Numbered from the stretch's first letter, positions 34,910 to 45,092 are shown. The stretch: DNA of 64,000 bases from Halioglobus sp. (GCA_020443425.1 JAGRIE010000012.1:46285-110284); one strand, 5' to 3'. Notes: generated by a model from the sequence alone, not told the origin. Made by a program: numbers and translations.

Positions 34910-36790
34910 ATGCAATACAGGGTTTTCGCAATACTGGTGATGACGGTGCTGGCAGTTGCCAGTGCCGCGGCCTCCGAGGCCGTGATTGAAGATGTGCTGG
35001 TGACCGGCACCTTCGCACCGCAACCGGCACTGACGGCATCGGTGTCGGTGCTGGACTCCAGCCAGATACAGGCCCTGAACAAAACCACGGTCGCCGACCT
35101 GCTGAAGACGCTGCCGGGATTGCTGGTGGAAAAGCAGGGCGGGCCGGGCGGCCTGACGGCGGTGTCCATACGCGGCGGCGAAGCCAATTTTACCCTGGTA
35201 CTGATCGATGGTGTGGCGGTGAATGACCCGACCAATTTTCGCGGTGGCGGCTTCGATTTCGCCAATCTCAATCCGAATATGGTGGATCGTATCGAGGTGG
35301 TGCGTGGTGCACAGTCGGCCATTTACGGCTCTGATGCGCTTGCAGGTGTGATCAATATTATCACCCGGCGCCCGCAGGAGGGTCATCAGCAGCAGGTGTC
35401 CGTAGAGGGCGGGCAGGACGATTACAGTGATGTTGGCGCGAGCGCGCTGGGCAGTGTCGGCGCTTTTACGTACACCGTGGAACTGGCCAGCCGCGATGAC
35501 GGCGAACCGACGCCGGGCAGCACACGTGACAGCGACAGTGCCCATCTGCGACTCGGTTGGCGGCCCTCCAGTGCGCAGGAGCTGAGCATCAGTTACCGGT
35601 ATCTCGATGGCAAACGCAGCTCCTACCCGGAGCAGAGCGGCGGGCCACGCTACGCGCTGTACGACGCGCTGGATAATAGCAAATACACGCAGGACATTAT
35701 CGCATTTGACTGGGGCGCGCAGCTGTCTGCGGACTGGCGCAGCACCCTGACGGCTAATCGCTTCGAGCAGGACGAGCACTACTGTTCACCGGGGATTCCG
35801 CCCTATTTTGAGGTGCCGCCCAACGGTGCCGATACCGACTTTACCCGCGATCAGCTGCGCTGGATCAACACCGTGCAACTGGCGCCGGGGTATGAAGCCA
35901 ATATTGGCGCGGAGTATCGTCACGAAGAGGGCAAAAGCGACGGCTATATAGAGTTTTTTGGCGACTCGCTGCCCTCCGATTTTGAACTGGATCGCGACAC
36001 GCGCAGTGCCTTCGCGGATATCTCCGCAAGCCCTCTGGCCGACCTGCTGCTGCATGCCAGCCTGCGTTACGATGACCCGGAGGAGTTCGACAGCGAAACC
36101 TCGGGCCAGTTCGGTGCCAGGTACGCTGTCGGCGGCGGTGTCACACTGGCCGCCAACTGGGGTGAGGCGTATAAGCTGCCCAGCTTTTTCGCGCTCGGTC
36201 ACGCTCTTGTCGGCAACCCGGAGTTACAGCCGGAGAAAGGTGAGAGCTGGGACCTGGGTGCCACCTGGCAGGCGCATGAGACGCTGATGCTCAACGCCAC
36301 CTGGTTCGAGAATGACTTCCGCGACCTGGTGGATTTTGACGATGAGACCTTCCGTAACGTCAACCGTAAGAATGTGCAGACCAGCGGAGTCGAGTTGCAG
36401 GCCGACTGGCGGCCGCTGCCCGCGTTGAGCCTGCGCAGCCAGGGTACGTATACCGATATCGATGTCAGGAACGAGGATACCGTGCTCACCGGACGGCCCG
36501 AGTGGACCGCCAGCGTGGTTGCGCAGTGGCAGATACGGGAACAGTGGGATACCGCGCTGGACTATCTTTACGCCGGCAAGGCCTGGTCTGCCTCCCGCCA
36601 TACCGGTGAATTGGTGAACGAAAAGCTGGGGGATTACCACCGGGTAGACTGGGTGTTGCGCTGGCAACTGGCCCGCGCCTGGCAAATACAGGCGTCGGTG
36701 GACAATGTGCTCGACGAAAACTATGAAACGGCGGTGGGGTTCAGCGGGCCGGGGCGGGAGTTCCGCCTCGGCGTCACTTTCAGCAACTAG
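34910..36790 (+). CDS. BtuB-like TonB-dependent receptor
   Basis: This 626-residue receptor has a signal peptide ending ASA/ASE, a TonB-box-like IEDVLVTG, a plug with DRIEVVRGAQSAIYGSDALAGVINIIT (typical of the BtuB/CirA group) and a barrel ending RLGVTFSN. BtuB-type length (~600) and motifs suggest a cobalamin or similar complex. The 113-bp upstream gap is too short for a full cobalamin riboswitch and I see no B12 box, so the ligand is open. The next gene downstream is a sulfatase with its own promoter. Confidence 0.82.
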   Translation: MQYRVFAILVMTVLAVASAAASEAVIEDVLVTGTFAPQPALTASVSVLDSSQIQALNKTTVADLLKTLPGLLVEKQGGPGGLTAVSIRGGEANFTLVLIDGVAVNDPTNFRGGGFDFANLNPNMVDRIEVVRGAQSAIYGSDALAGVINIITRRPQEGHQQQVSVEGGQDDYSDVGASALGSVGAFTYTVELASRDDGEPTPGSTRDSDSAHLRLGWRPSSAQELSISYRYLDGKRSSYPEQSGGPRYALYDALDNSKYTQDIIAFDWGAQLSADWRSTLTANRFEQDEHYCSPGIPPYFEVPPNGADTDFTRDQLRWINTVQLAPGYEANIGAEYRHEEGKSDGYIEFFGDSLPSDFELDRDTRSAFADISASPLADLLLHASLRYDDPEEFDSETSGQFGARYAVGGGVTLAANWGEAYKLPSFFALGHALVGNPELQPEKGESWDLGATWQAHETLMLNATWFENDFRDLVDFDDETFRNVNRKNVQTSGVELQADWRPLPALSLRSQGTYTDIDVRNEDTVLTGRPEWTASVVAQWQIREQWDTALDYLYAGKAWSASRHTGELVNEKLGDYHRVDWVLRWQLARAWQIQASVDNVLDENYETAVGFSGPGREFRLGVTFSN

Positions 36791-36863
36791 TGGCTGCAGC
36801 GGGTAATACAGTGCCGCTTGCTGCGGCCAGCGCCAGTGTGCCGGTAGAGTGTGCTCACGCTGA

Positions 36864-36891
36864 TTGAACTTTAACGAGAATGCGCCATACT
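36864..36891 (+). promoter_or_regulatory. Possible promoter of third sulfatase gene
   Basis: TTGAAC (36864-36869), a 16-bp spacer and CATACT (36886-36891) lie about 95 bp before the sulfatase start. The match is fair, not strong. No AraC-type half-sites were seen here. Confidence 0.4.
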
Positions 36892-36985
36892 GACCGCTCT
36901 GATCGGGTTTTCTCGGGGGTGGGCTCCAGTGCCGCCGCAGCCGATCAAACCGCACCCATGACATGATCTAATAAAGGAACAACGC

Positions 36986-38515
36986 ATGAGCTATCCGAAA
37001 ATCATCATGCCATTGCTGTTATTGCTGGGCACTGTCCTGGCGACGGCGGCCAAGGCCGAAGACAAACCCAATATCCTGGTCATCTGGGGTGACGATATTG
37101 GTATTACCAATATCAGCGCTTACAGTGATGGCATAATGGGTTACCACACGCCCAATATCGATCGCATCGCCGACGAGGGCATCCGTTTTACCGACTACTA
37201 CGGCGACCAGAGCTGTACTGCCGGTCGCTCTACGTTCATTACCGGCCAGTCCGGTTTGCGTACAGGCCTCACCAAAGTCGGACTGCCCGGTGCTGAACTG
37301 GGCTTGCAGGATCGCGATATCACCATTGCAGAAGTGCTGAAAACCCACGGCTACGCCACCGGCCAGTTCGGCAAGAACCACCTCGGGGACCAGGATATCT
37401 TCCTGCCGACCAACCACGGCTTTGACGAGTTTTTTGGCAATCTTTACCACCTGAATGCCGAGGAAGAGCCGGAAGATCCTGACTACCCCACCGATCCCGC
37501 CTTCCGCAAAATGTTCGGGCCGCGCGGTGTGATCCACTCCTACGCGGATGGCCGTATCGAGGATACCGGTCCCCTGACACGCAAGCGCATGGAAACAGCG
37601 GACGAAGAGTTTGTGGCGGCCGCGCAGAAGTTCATCGACAAGGCGGTGAAAGAGGACAAGCCCTTCTTCGTCTGGCTGAATACCACCGGTATGCATTTCC
37701 GCACCCATATCGCCGAGAAAAATGTCGGGCTGTCCGGCCAGGGCTTCTACAACGATGTGATGGTCGCGCACGACAAGTTGGTGGGCGAGATGCTGGAACA
37801 GCTGGATGAACTGGACATCGCCGATAATACCATCGTGTTCTACTCAACCGATAACGGCGTGCATTTCAACACCTGGCCGGATGCCGGTATCACGCCTTTC
37901 CGCAGTGAGAAAAACACCAACTGGGAGGGTGCTTACCGTGTGCCGGCCATGGTGCGCTGGCCTGCCAGGATCAAGCCCAACCAGATATCCAACCAGGTGA
38001 TGTCGCACCTGGACTGGATGCCGACGTTTGCAGCGGTTGCCGGCGACCCCAACCTGAAGCAGGATCTGCTCAAGGGTAAGCAGGTCGGCAGCAAGAGCGC
38101 CAAGCTGCATCTGGACGGCTACAACTTCCTGCCCTACCTGACAGGAGAGGTGGAAACCGCGCCGCGTCGAGAGTATATCTATCTGGAGGACAGTGGCATG
38201 CCAGTGGGTATCCGGGTTGATGACTGGAAACTGGTGTTTGCCGAGAACCGGGCCAAGACTATGGCGCTGTGGGCGGAACCCTTCGTCACGCTGCGTATGT
38301 TCAAGATTTTCAACCTGCGTCGCGACCCTTACGAGCGCGCTGATCACAACTCCAACACCTACTGGGACTGGATGATTGACAAGGCGCCACAGGGTTACAG
38401 GGGTATGGCTGTGATGGCCCAGTTCCTCTCCACCTTCAAGGAGTACCCGCCCAGCCAGAAACCAGACTCCTGGTCGATCGACAAGCTGACCGAGCGCTAT
38501 CTGGACGTAGAGTAA
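36986..38515 (+). CDS. Sulfatase (S1, arylsulfatase-like)
   Basis: This 509-residue exported sulfatase has a signal peptide ending AAKAED, a metal site WGDD, and the signature CTAGR with Cys77 as the formylglycine precursor. Later motifs are YSTDNG and TNWEGAYRVP. This resembles arylsulfatases of the type found widely in marine bacteria. AAAGGAA precedes the ATG. It appears monocistronic, ending at a strong hairpin. It could remove sulfate from a different position than the two sulfatases at 20-24 kb. Confidence 0.87.
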   Translation: MSYPKIIMPLLLLLGTVLATAAKAEDKPNILVIWGDDIGITNISAYSDGIMGYHTPNIDRIADEGIRFTDYYGDQSCTAGRSTFITGQSGLRTGLTKVGLPGAELGLQDRDITIAEVLKTHGYATGQFGKNHLGDQDIFLPTNHGFDEFFGNLYHLNAEEEPEDPDYPTDPAFRKMFGPRGVIHSYADGRIEDTGPLTRKRMETADEEFVAAAQKFIDKAVKEDKPFFVWLNTTGMHFRTHIAEKNVGLSGQGFYNDVMVAHDKLVGEMLEQLDELDIADNTIVFYSTDNGVHFNTWPDAGITPFRSEKNTNWEGAYRVPAMVRWPARIKPNQISNQVMSHLDWMPTFAAVAGDPNLKQDLLKGKQVGSKSAKLHLDGYNFLPYLTGEVETAPRREYIYLEDSGMPVGIRVDDWKLVFAENRAKTMALWAEPFVTLRMFKIFNLRRDPYERADHNSNTYWDWMIDKAPQGYRGMAVMAQFLSTFKEYPPSQKPDSWSIDKLTERYLDVE

Positions 38516-38524
38516 CTCGCTACA

Positions 38525-38550
38525 GTGGCTGCCCGCTCGCGGGCAGCCAC
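38525..38550 (+). terminator. Predicted terminator after sulfatase gene
   Basis: A perfect 11-bp stem (GTGGCTGCCCG/CGGGCAGCCAC) with a 4-base CTCG loop begins 9 bp after the sulfatase stop. A T-run (GTTTTT) follows about eight bases later, so this is an intrinsic-like terminator with a displaced T-tract. Confidence 0.6.
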
Positions 38551-38736
38551 CTTCGCTGTTTTTGCAATGTCCTGTTTTACCCGCCGCCAGATGTAGTAAC
38601 CTATGGTGACTGAGCCCCGTCCCCGGCGGCGCAGGGCGGCTCATCACTGTTTAGTAGCTACCGGCTCACTCGAGTCGTGTATGTCGCATGCAATCAAATA
38701 CGAGGTGACAAGACGCTAATTGCGGGAGGTTGTGCA

Positions 38737-39213
38737 ATGAAACTCTTCTTACAACAATTCAGCAACGGAATGCGTTTGATACTGCTGAGCTCTGTCTGGA
38801 TTACAGGCACGCAGGCCACGGCAGCGCCGGTGGACAGCCGGTCCCACAACTGTACATTTGTCAATGCTGTGGTCAGTGAAGCAGAGGTGTTCGGCAGCGG
38901 CACTGATGGCGGAATTGCGATTGCGGCGAGTCCCGCTTCCAGCGTCCCTATTCCAGGCAGGGCGGTCGCCCCGTCCGGGTGTGATCTCGTGCGTTTCTCC
39001 AGCGAGACGGTCGCTGTCGGCGGGTCGGGTTACCGCGGCAGCACCACGCAGGCGTTTCTGCAAATGGCCACGATTTTTGACGGCCAGCAGGAAGCGGATT
39101 TCGACCTCGTCAGTATTTTCGACTTCTTGCTGCCGCAGAGCGGGCTGGCGACGCTGGAGGAGCGACTGCCGCGCGTCAGAGCCGGGGCGGGCGGTCAAAT
39201 CCTCGGCCATTGA
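38737..39213 (+). CDS. Hypothetical secreted protein
   Basis: From ATG 38737 this is a 158-residue protein with a signal peptide (MRLILLSSVWITGTQATA) and a small, Gly/Ser/Ala-rich mature part with two cysteines. GGGAGG lies 10-15 bases before the ATG. I recognise no family. It is isolated between the sulfatase and the convergent P450 gene. Confidence that it is expressed is moderate. Confidence 0.5.
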   Translation: MKLFLQQFSNGMRLILLSSVWITGTQATAAPVDSRSHNCTFVNAVVSEAEVFGSGTDGGIAIAASPASSVPIPGRAVAPSGCDLVRFSSETVAVGGSGYRGSTTQAFLQMATIFDGQQEADFDLVSIFDFLLPQSGLATLEERLPRVRAGAGGQILGH

Positions 39214-39276
39214 GGTAGCTGCCGGTCGAGGCGGAATAGGGATCGGCGAGTGGGCAGTCGGCGGCTGCCACCCCGG

Positions 39277-40533
39277 TTATTTCTCGAAGATAACCGGCAG
39301 TTTTTCCAGTCCGCGCAACAGGATGTTGGGCATGTATTCCAGCGCCTGTGGGTCACAGTCCAACCGAATGCGGCTGGTACCGGCGAATAGTTTCTCCCAG
39401 GCCTCATGCATTTCGAGTCGCGACAGGTGCTGGCCGATACACACATGGGTACCGAAACCGAACGCGATATGGCGCTTGGCGTTGTCGCGTGTCACATCGA
39501 ACTCCAGCGGGGCGGGGAACAGGGTCTCATCGTGGTTGGCGGAGAAATACTTCAGCAGCACCATGGCACCTTTCGGCAGCGTCACACCGCCCAGCGTGTA
39601 GTCCTGCTTGGTGATGCGCCACATATTCGAGGTGGGTGTGGCCAGGCGCAGTGTCTCTTCCACGAGGTTGGGGATCAGTGACGGGTCGGCGCGGACCGCG
39701 GCCTCCTGCTCCGGGTTCAGGCAGAGCTGCCGTATACCCTCAGCCAGTGTCGCCGTTGTGGTTTCATTGCCGGCCACCAGGAACTGCGTACAGTGGCCCA
39801 GTTGTTCCTCAATGGTCAGCGGGCGGCCATCGATCTGTGCATGTGCAATCAGGTTCAGCAGGTCATCCCGCGGTGCCGCGCGCCGTTCGTCCAGGGCGGT
39901 CACAAACCAGTCGTACTCTTCCTTCACAGCGGCGTGCGCGTCCAGCAGGGTCTGCTTGTCGGACACCTGTGACAATACGGTGACGTTGGCGACGGTCCAG
40001 CGGAATGCCTCCTCCATCATTTCCAGTGGCACACCCAGCACATGCATGATGACGGACAGCGGCAGCGGACGGGAAAATTTCTCGATAAAATCGAAGGGCT
40101 GCCCGTAGGGCAGTTCGCTGACAAGTCGCCCGGCCAGGTCGCTCACCCAGGGGCGATAGCGCTCGACATTCCTGGCCAGGAAGAAATCCCTGACAGTATC
40201 GCGATAGGCTTTGTGCTCCGGGTCATCCACTGTCAACAGTGTGCCTTTGCCGAGGTTGTAGGTCCTGTCCATCGCGGCTTTGACATCGGCATCCAGTTCC
40301 GTGGCCGAGCCCAGCGCCAGTGTGAACTCATTGGAGAACACCGCGTCGTTCTTGTGCGCTTCGCGCACCAGTTCATAGCTGGATACCACGAACACGCCGG
40401 ATGCCGGGTCCTGGTAGACCGGGTGTTGCTCGCGCAGGGTTTTATCGTAGTGGTAGGGGCACTTCAACGTGTCGCTGTCGAACAGCGGCATGTCCGCCAG
40501 TGAGCGAGTGTCATTATGGGTGGGAGCGGTCAC
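39277..40533 (-). CDS. Cytochrome P450
   Basis: This 418-residue soluble bacterial P450 has the oxygen-activating I-helix motif AGNETT, an ETLRL (ExxR) K-helix motif and the heme loop FGFGTHVCIG with the thiolate Cys365. It would hydroxylate a hydrophobic organic molecule using electrons from a ferredoxin, which is not encoded nearby. GTG 40533 has AGGGGA upstream. Steroid, terpene or fatty-acid substrates are all possible. The ThuA-domain gene lies 108 bp upstream on the same strand. Confidence 0.88.
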   Translation of the reverse strand: MTAPTHNDTRSLADMPLFDSDTLKCPYHYDKTLREQHPVYQDPASGVFVVSSYELVREAHKNDAVFSNEFTLALGSATELDADVKAAMDRTYNLGKGTLLTVDDPEHKAYRDTVRDFFLARNVERYRPWVSDLAGRLVSELPYGQPFDFIEKFSRPLPLSVIMHVLGVPLEMMEEAFRWTVANVTVLSQVSDKQTLLDAHAAVKEEYDWFVTALDERRAAPRDDLLNLIAHAQIDGRPLTIEEQLGHCTQFLVAGNETTTATLAEGIRQLCLNPEQEAAVRADPSLIPNLVEETLRLATPTSNMWRITKQDYTLGGVTLPKGAMVLLKYFSANHDETLFPAPLEFDVTRDNAKRHIAFGFGTHVCIGQHLSRLEMHEAWEKLFAGTSRIRLDCDPQALEYMPNILLRGLEKLPVIFEK

Positions 40534-40641
40534 GGTGTATCCCCTGCATACAGTAAGTATGGGGGATTATGGGTGCTCAAAATAAAACAGTCAAACCTGA
40601 TTTTATTGTGCGCGCTTGCCCTGGGGTGCCTGCCGCGCCGC

Positions 40642-41802
40642 TCAGAGTGTCGGCGAGCAGGCTTTGATCAATGCAGTGGAGGGCGGTATGTTGACCTCGC
40701 AGGCGGTCTTGCAGGCGCGGGCCGCCTCACCCCATTCAAAGGGATTCAGCACACAGCCGATGTAGCAGGGTGCGACCGCCAAGGCGATTTTACGCAGTGC
40801 GCAGTCCTGGCCTTCCCGGCCGAGGAATTTCACCCCTTCGGGGGCGGAAAAACTGTCGAAGATGTCCATGCCGTCACCGGTCGGGCCCATACCGGGTGAG
40901 GGTTGCCCGTCGCTGGTCAGGTTGCCGGTGACAAACAGCACAGCGTTGGCGATGAGTTGCCGGTAGGCTGTGTTTTTCATGGTCTCCTCGGTGTGGCCCA
41001 GCGTGGTACCGAACACGGGCGTCAGGCCCTTGTAGTCGATCCAGGCGGTGGTATGGGCCTTGCCGTCCTCGCCAACGGTCGACAGCAGGCTTTGTCCGGT
41101 AAATTCGAGGTTGATATACAACTCGTCGTCGGTGAGCACCCAGTCTTCCGGAATACCGGTGAGAACCGGGTGCTGGCCATTCTGTACCTGCCGCAGTGCG
41201 CGTTCCGGTTCATGTGCTTTGGACTTCAACCCGACCAGCGGCCACCACAGGTCGGTGTCCCGGAACGAGTGCATGGAGCAGTGGATGAACACGGCCGGAA
41301 CGCCCAACTCTTCGGTCTGGCGCCGCATATTGGCGATCAACGCGGGATCCTGGTTGTCCGCCATGCAGATATTGTAGATCAGTACATCGTAGCCCTCGGA
41401 GTAATCCGTGGTTTTCCAGCGCTCCGGCTCCGCCAGTGAGACGTCGAAGCGGACGTTCGCGCGTTCGACAATACCGTGGCCGATATCCCAGGTCTGCTGC
41501 TCATAGTTGTGATACACGCCGGGGCTGGTGAGAATCAGCGCCTTGAGGGGAGGGTGGACCGGCTCTGTCACAGGTTCTGTGACCGGCTCCTCGGCGCCGG
41601 ATTCCGCCTCCTCGGCGGTGAGGGTCCCGGTCACGCCGACGGCATCGACGAAATCGTCGGCCGGGAGATCGGTAAGTGCGGGACTAGCGGAGACCGGGTC
41701 GGGTGCGACGGCCGGGTCAAGCGCCGATTCATCGAGGCCGTAACCGCCCATAGACGACACCAGAAGAACCAGAGACACGCAGAACGGTATAGCACGATGC
41801 AT
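40642..41802 (-). CDS. ThuA-domain secreted protein
   Basis: This 386-residue protein has a signal peptide, a Pro/Glu/Thr-rich linker (about residues 25-85), and a ThuA (glutamine-amidotransferase-like) domain starting KALILTSPGVYHNYEQ. A His/Cys site follows at FIHCSMHSFRDT. The C-terminal ~60 residues carry several cysteines. ThuA relatives take part in 3-keto-disaccharide metabolism (Sinorhizobium thuAB) and in Planctomycete sugar operons. AAGGAAA precedes the ATG. Confidence 0.78.
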   Translation of the reverse strand: MHRAIPFCVSLVLLVSSMGGYGLDESALDPAVAPDPVSASPALTDLPADDFVDAVGVTGTLTAEEAESGAEEPVTEPVTEPVHPPLKALILTSPGVYHNYEQQTWDIGHGIVERANVRFDVSLAEPERWKTTDYSEGYDVLIYNICMADNQDPALIANMRRQTEELGVPAVFIHCSMHSFRDTDLWWPLVGLKSKAHEPERALRQVQNGQHPVLTGIPEDWVLTDDELYINLEFTGQSLLSTVGEDGKAHTTAWIDYKGLTPVFGTTLGHTEETMKNTAYRQLIANAVLFVTGNLTSDGQPSPGMGPTGDGMDIFDSFSAPEGVKFLGREGQDCALRKIALAVAPCYIGCVLNPFEWGEAARACKTACEVNIPPSTALIKACSPTL

Positions 41803-41994
41803 CGACGTTTCCTTTTTTTACCTGGGCTCTGTGATCCAGACATTCGGTGCGCTGCCTCCCGCTGCGCGAGTAACGCTTTGAATACTCACCCTGAACGCTT
41901 ACAGTATCGGGAAAAATGCGGCATCTATCAATCGCCAATGCACCCCGTCGAGCGGGCGATGACGATGGCGTTGGCTGCAGCGCCTGCCGTCCGC

Positions 41995-43554
41995 CTAAAA
42001 CGGCGCCGGCCCGGGGAATCGCTTGCGCAATTCAGGCTTGAGCAGTTTTCCGGACGGATTGCGCGGCAGGGTGTCCACCAGTTCATAGAGCTGCGGCACC
42101 TTGTATCCGGCCAGATGCGCTTTGCAGTAGGCCTTGAGGGATTCCGGTGTCGGCGCGGCGCCCGGTGCGGGAACGACGATCGCGAGGGGAGTCTCACCCC
42201 ATTTTTGTGAGGGGATGCCGATTACCGCTGCCTCCTGGACCTCGCTGCAGGCGGCCAGTGTGTTTTCCAGTTCTGCCGGATAGATGTTCTCGCCACCAGA
42301 GATGATCATGTCTTTCATGCGGTCACAGATAGTCACAAAACCTTCGCTGTCCCAGCTGCAGATGTCACCCGTATGCAGCCAGCCATCGCGCAGTGTCTCG
42401 GCGGTGGCCTCGGGGTTGTTCCAGTAACCTTTCATCAGGTGGCGACCGCCGATCAATAGCTCGCCAGCCTGCCCGGAGCCCATGGGGATGGTATTGCCGG
42501 CGCTGTCCACGATCTTGATCTCGGTGTGCATCTGTGGGCGACCGCAGGATCCCGCCCTGGCCTGCGCATCCTCCGGCAGTAACAGCGTGCCGGGGCCGCA
42601 GGACTCAGTCAGGCCGTAGGCCTGGAACAGGCGAATCCCCAGCGCCTCGTATTCGTGCAGCAGTGATACCGGCACCGGAGCCGCACCGGTCGCAATCCAG
42701 CGCACCGAGGAGATATCGTTCTGCTCGCGTTCCGGCGCTATCAACATGAATTGCAACAGGGCGGGCACCGCCATAAAGATAGTCACTCTCTCCTGCTCGA
42801 TGCAGTGGAACATGCCGCCGATATCCAGCTCGCGCATGATAATGCCGGTGCCGCCGCGGTGGACCAGCAGTGATGCGGGGCTGAGACAGCCGACATGAAA
42901 CATCGGCAGCGCCAGCAGCCAGCGGTCGCCATCTCGCATATCGGAGGTACTCATACTGGTCAATTGCGCCCACAGCATTCCTTCATGGCTGTGCACGGCA
43001 CCTTTGGGGCGCCCGGTGGTACCCGAGGTGTACATGATGAACAGGTTGTCATCGTCCCAGGCACCAGTGGCCGGTTCGGCATCGCTGGCGGCCGCGCAGA
43101 ATGCGTCGTAGTCACGGGCCCATCCAGGTGCCCCGGCCTCGCCGTTTTCACGGCGCAACCACAGCTCGACGGCGAGCGCGCCTTTGCTGCCAGCGTGCAG
43201 CGCTTGGGCGGCCTCGTCAAAATCGGAGTCGTAGACCAGCACCCTGGCGCCTGAGTCGGTGAGGATATAAGCGATCTCGGCCGCCACCAGGCGCCAGTTC
43301 ACCGGTACCATCACCGCGCCAATTTTGGCGACAGCGAAATAGGTCTCGATAAATTCCACGCTGTTCTTGAGCAGGACGGCGACCCTGTCTCCCGGCGTCA
43401 CGCCCGTGGCCAGCAAGGCGTTGGCCATGCGGTTGGCGCGCGCATTGAGTTCAGCAAAGGTGAAGCGGCGACCGCGTTCGTATTCGACGCAAGCCTCGCG
43501 GTCCGGGCAAATTTGCGCGCGTTTGGTCAGCAACAGGCCGATGTTTGTCTGCAT
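41995..43554 (-). CDS. AMP-dependent acyl-CoA synthetase/ligase
   Basis: This 519-residue adenylate-forming enzyme activates a carboxylic acid with ATP and CoA. The P-loop MYTSGTTGRPKG, the GLTES motif (YGLTES), the hinge GWLHTGDIC and the C-terminal catalytic Lys in NPSGKLLK are all present. Length and motifs fit a fatty- or aromatic-acid ligase. It follows the amidohydrolase gene by 83 bp on the same strand; the two may act in one catabolic path. Acid chain length or class cannot be told. Confidence 0.87.
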   Translation of the reverse strand: MQTNIGLLLTKRAQICPDREACVEYERGRRFTFAELNARANRMANALLATGVTPGDRVAVLLKNSVEFIETYFAVAKIGAVMVPVNWRLVAAEIAYILTDSGARVLVYDSDFDEAAQALHAGSKGALAVELWLRRENGEAGAPGWARDYDAFCAAASDAEPATGAWDDDNLFIMYTSGTTGRPKGAVHSHEGMLWAQLTSMSTSDMRDGDRWLLALPMFHVGCLSPASLLVHRGGTGIIMRELDIGGMFHCIEQERVTIFMAVPALLQFMLIAPEREQNDISSVRWIATGAAPVPVSLLHEYEALGIRLFQAYGLTESCGPGTLLLPEDAQARAGSCGRPQMHTEIKIVDSAGNTIPMGSGQAGELLIGGRHLMKGYWNNPEATAETLRDGWLHTGDICSWDSEGFVTICDRMKDMIISGGENIYPAELENTLAACSEVQEAAVIGIPSQKWGETPLAIVVPAPGAAPTPESLKAYCKAHLAGYKVPQLYELVDTLPRNPSGKLLKPELRKRFPGPAPF

Positions 43555-43637
43555 AAGTCAACGTCGATGTTGGAGGGGAGGCGCGTAGTATTTCACCAAA
43601 CCGGTACCGATGGTAGCGCGGCGGACCGCGCACAGGG

Positions 43638-44828
43638 CTACACCGGCTGCGGTGTGTTCAGGAAGCGCGCATTGTCACGCATGATCAACTGCCGGTCGTG
43701 ATCGCTGAACGCAGCGAGTTCGCCGACGTACTCCAGCGGTGTCGGCAGCCCCTCGATATGCGGCCAGTCGGAGCCGAAGATAACCCGATCGGTCCCCATG
43801 AAGTGTGCCACCTCATTCACGTCGTCCTCCCAGAACGGGTTGATCCATACGTGTCGCCGAAACAGCTCGGCGGGATCTTCGCTGTAGTACTGCCGCATGC
43901 GGTCCCTGGATTGTCGCAGCTTGCGAAACAGGTCTGGCAGGTATTCGGCACCGTTCTCGATGGAGGCTATGCGCAGGTTGGGAAAGCGCTCGAACAGCTT
44001 CTCGTAGCAGAGCGTGATAAGGAAGTCATAGGCCGCGCGCTCGATATTGAAGTGCTTGATATTGGGAGAGAACACCCCGCCGTTAAAATCGGCGGAAAAG
44101 CCGTCCTTGACGTAGCCATGGGTGGTGTAGCCGGAGTCCGAGGCGTGCACCACCATGGTGATGCCCGCTTCGTTGAGGCGTGCCCAGAACGGATCGAATA
44201 CGGGGTCGCCCGGTGAGCGGGTGGACCCGTCAGCGAGGGTGATGGCCGCCGGGCGCATGCAAACAACCCGGGCGCCGCGCTCCAGCGCCCACTCCAGCTC
44301 GCGGCACGCCCAGTCGACATCGCACAGGGAGATGTAGGGCGCGGCAAATATCTTGTCCTGGAAGTTGCAACCCCAGTCTTCATCCAGCCAGCGATTGAAT
44401 GCGGTGAACTGTGTAGTGACAGCCTCGGTGTCATGTTTCAGCAACTCCTCGTAGAGGACGCCCAGCGTCGGAAACAGCCAGGCCGCCTCCAGGCCCTGTT
44501 GTTCCAGCTTGGTGACCCTGGCGGCGCTGTTCAGGTAGTAGTCCGGCAGTGGTTCGCGGGTCTTCATCACCGCGATATCCTCTGCCGTCAGCTGCTTGCC
44601 GTGCAGAAAGGGGGCGATGGAGCCGGGCAGGGATATCGGGTTCCAGGTCGGGTTCTTGACCGCGCGGGCAAGCTTGCCGGCGACCAGGTGATGTTGCCGG
44701 CCATCAATGGTCACCCACTGCACACAGCGTGCCCGCATGTCCGCGGGCATGTGACGGGTGAAAGCATCGTGTGCCTCGTAATAGTGGTTGTCTGCATCAA
44801 AGGCACGGTAATTCAGTGGCTCGGTCAT
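43638..44828 (-). CDS. Amidohydrolase-2 family (ACMSD-like) metal hydrolase/decarboxylase
   Basis: This is a ~396-residue protein with the family's N-terminal FDADNHYYE in place of HxH, VVHASD in mid-protein, and GSDWPHIEGLP near the C-terminus with the metal-binding Asp and a His. Members hydrolyse or decarboxylate aromatic or dicarboxylic substrates. I chose ATG 44828 (MTEPLNYRAFDADNH); an upstream TTG would add 19 unlikely residues. It leads a two-gene unit with the acyl-CoA ligase. Confidence 0.8.
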   Translation of the reverse strand: MTEPLNYRAFDADNHYYEAHDAFTRHMPADMRARCVQWVTIDGRQHHLVAGKLARAVKNPTWNPISLPGSIAPFLHGKQLTAEDIAVMKTREPLPDYYLNSAARVTKLEQQGLEAAWLFPTLGVLYEELLKHDTEAVTTQFTAFNRWLDEDWGCNFQDKIFAAPYISLCDVDWACRELEWALERGARVVCMRPAAITLADGSTRSPGDPVFDPFWARLNEAGITMVVHASDSGYTTHGYVKDGFSADFNGGVFSPNIKHFNIERAAYDFLITLCYEKLFERFPNLRIASIENGAEYLPDLFRKLRQSRDRMRQYYSEDPAELFRRHVWINPFWEDDVNEVAHFMGTDRVIFGSDWPHIEGLPTPLEYVGELAAFSDHDRQLIMRDNARFLNTPQPV

Positions 44829-45092
44829 GGCGCTTTCCCGGTTGTTTACTCCAGCTATCCTAGGCCGGTTGCAATCCGGCGCCAATGACCGAGTCTGCCA
44901 TTTTTATAGGTTGAAGTTACCACCTTGCGGTGTCGCGCTCACCTGCCACGGCCGGGACCGGACAAAATGACGCGGGTACCCACTGTTGTGCCCGGGTATA
45001 ATGCGGGCCTCTCTCATGGCAAAAAGGCAGGCGTGCGGTTTTACTCGTGTGGCCTCGATACTGCCGGCGGACCGGACACTGGAATCGATAGC

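Noticed and set aside
13852-38515. Classical polysaccharide utilization locus
   Set aside because: No SusD-like protein, glycoside hydrolase or polysaccharide lyase was recognised; the receptors and sulfatases alone do not define one.
40534-40641. Terminator or promoter between ThuA and P450 genes
   Set aside because: The 108-bp gap has no hairpin with a T-run and no good -35/-10 pair, so I did not call one.
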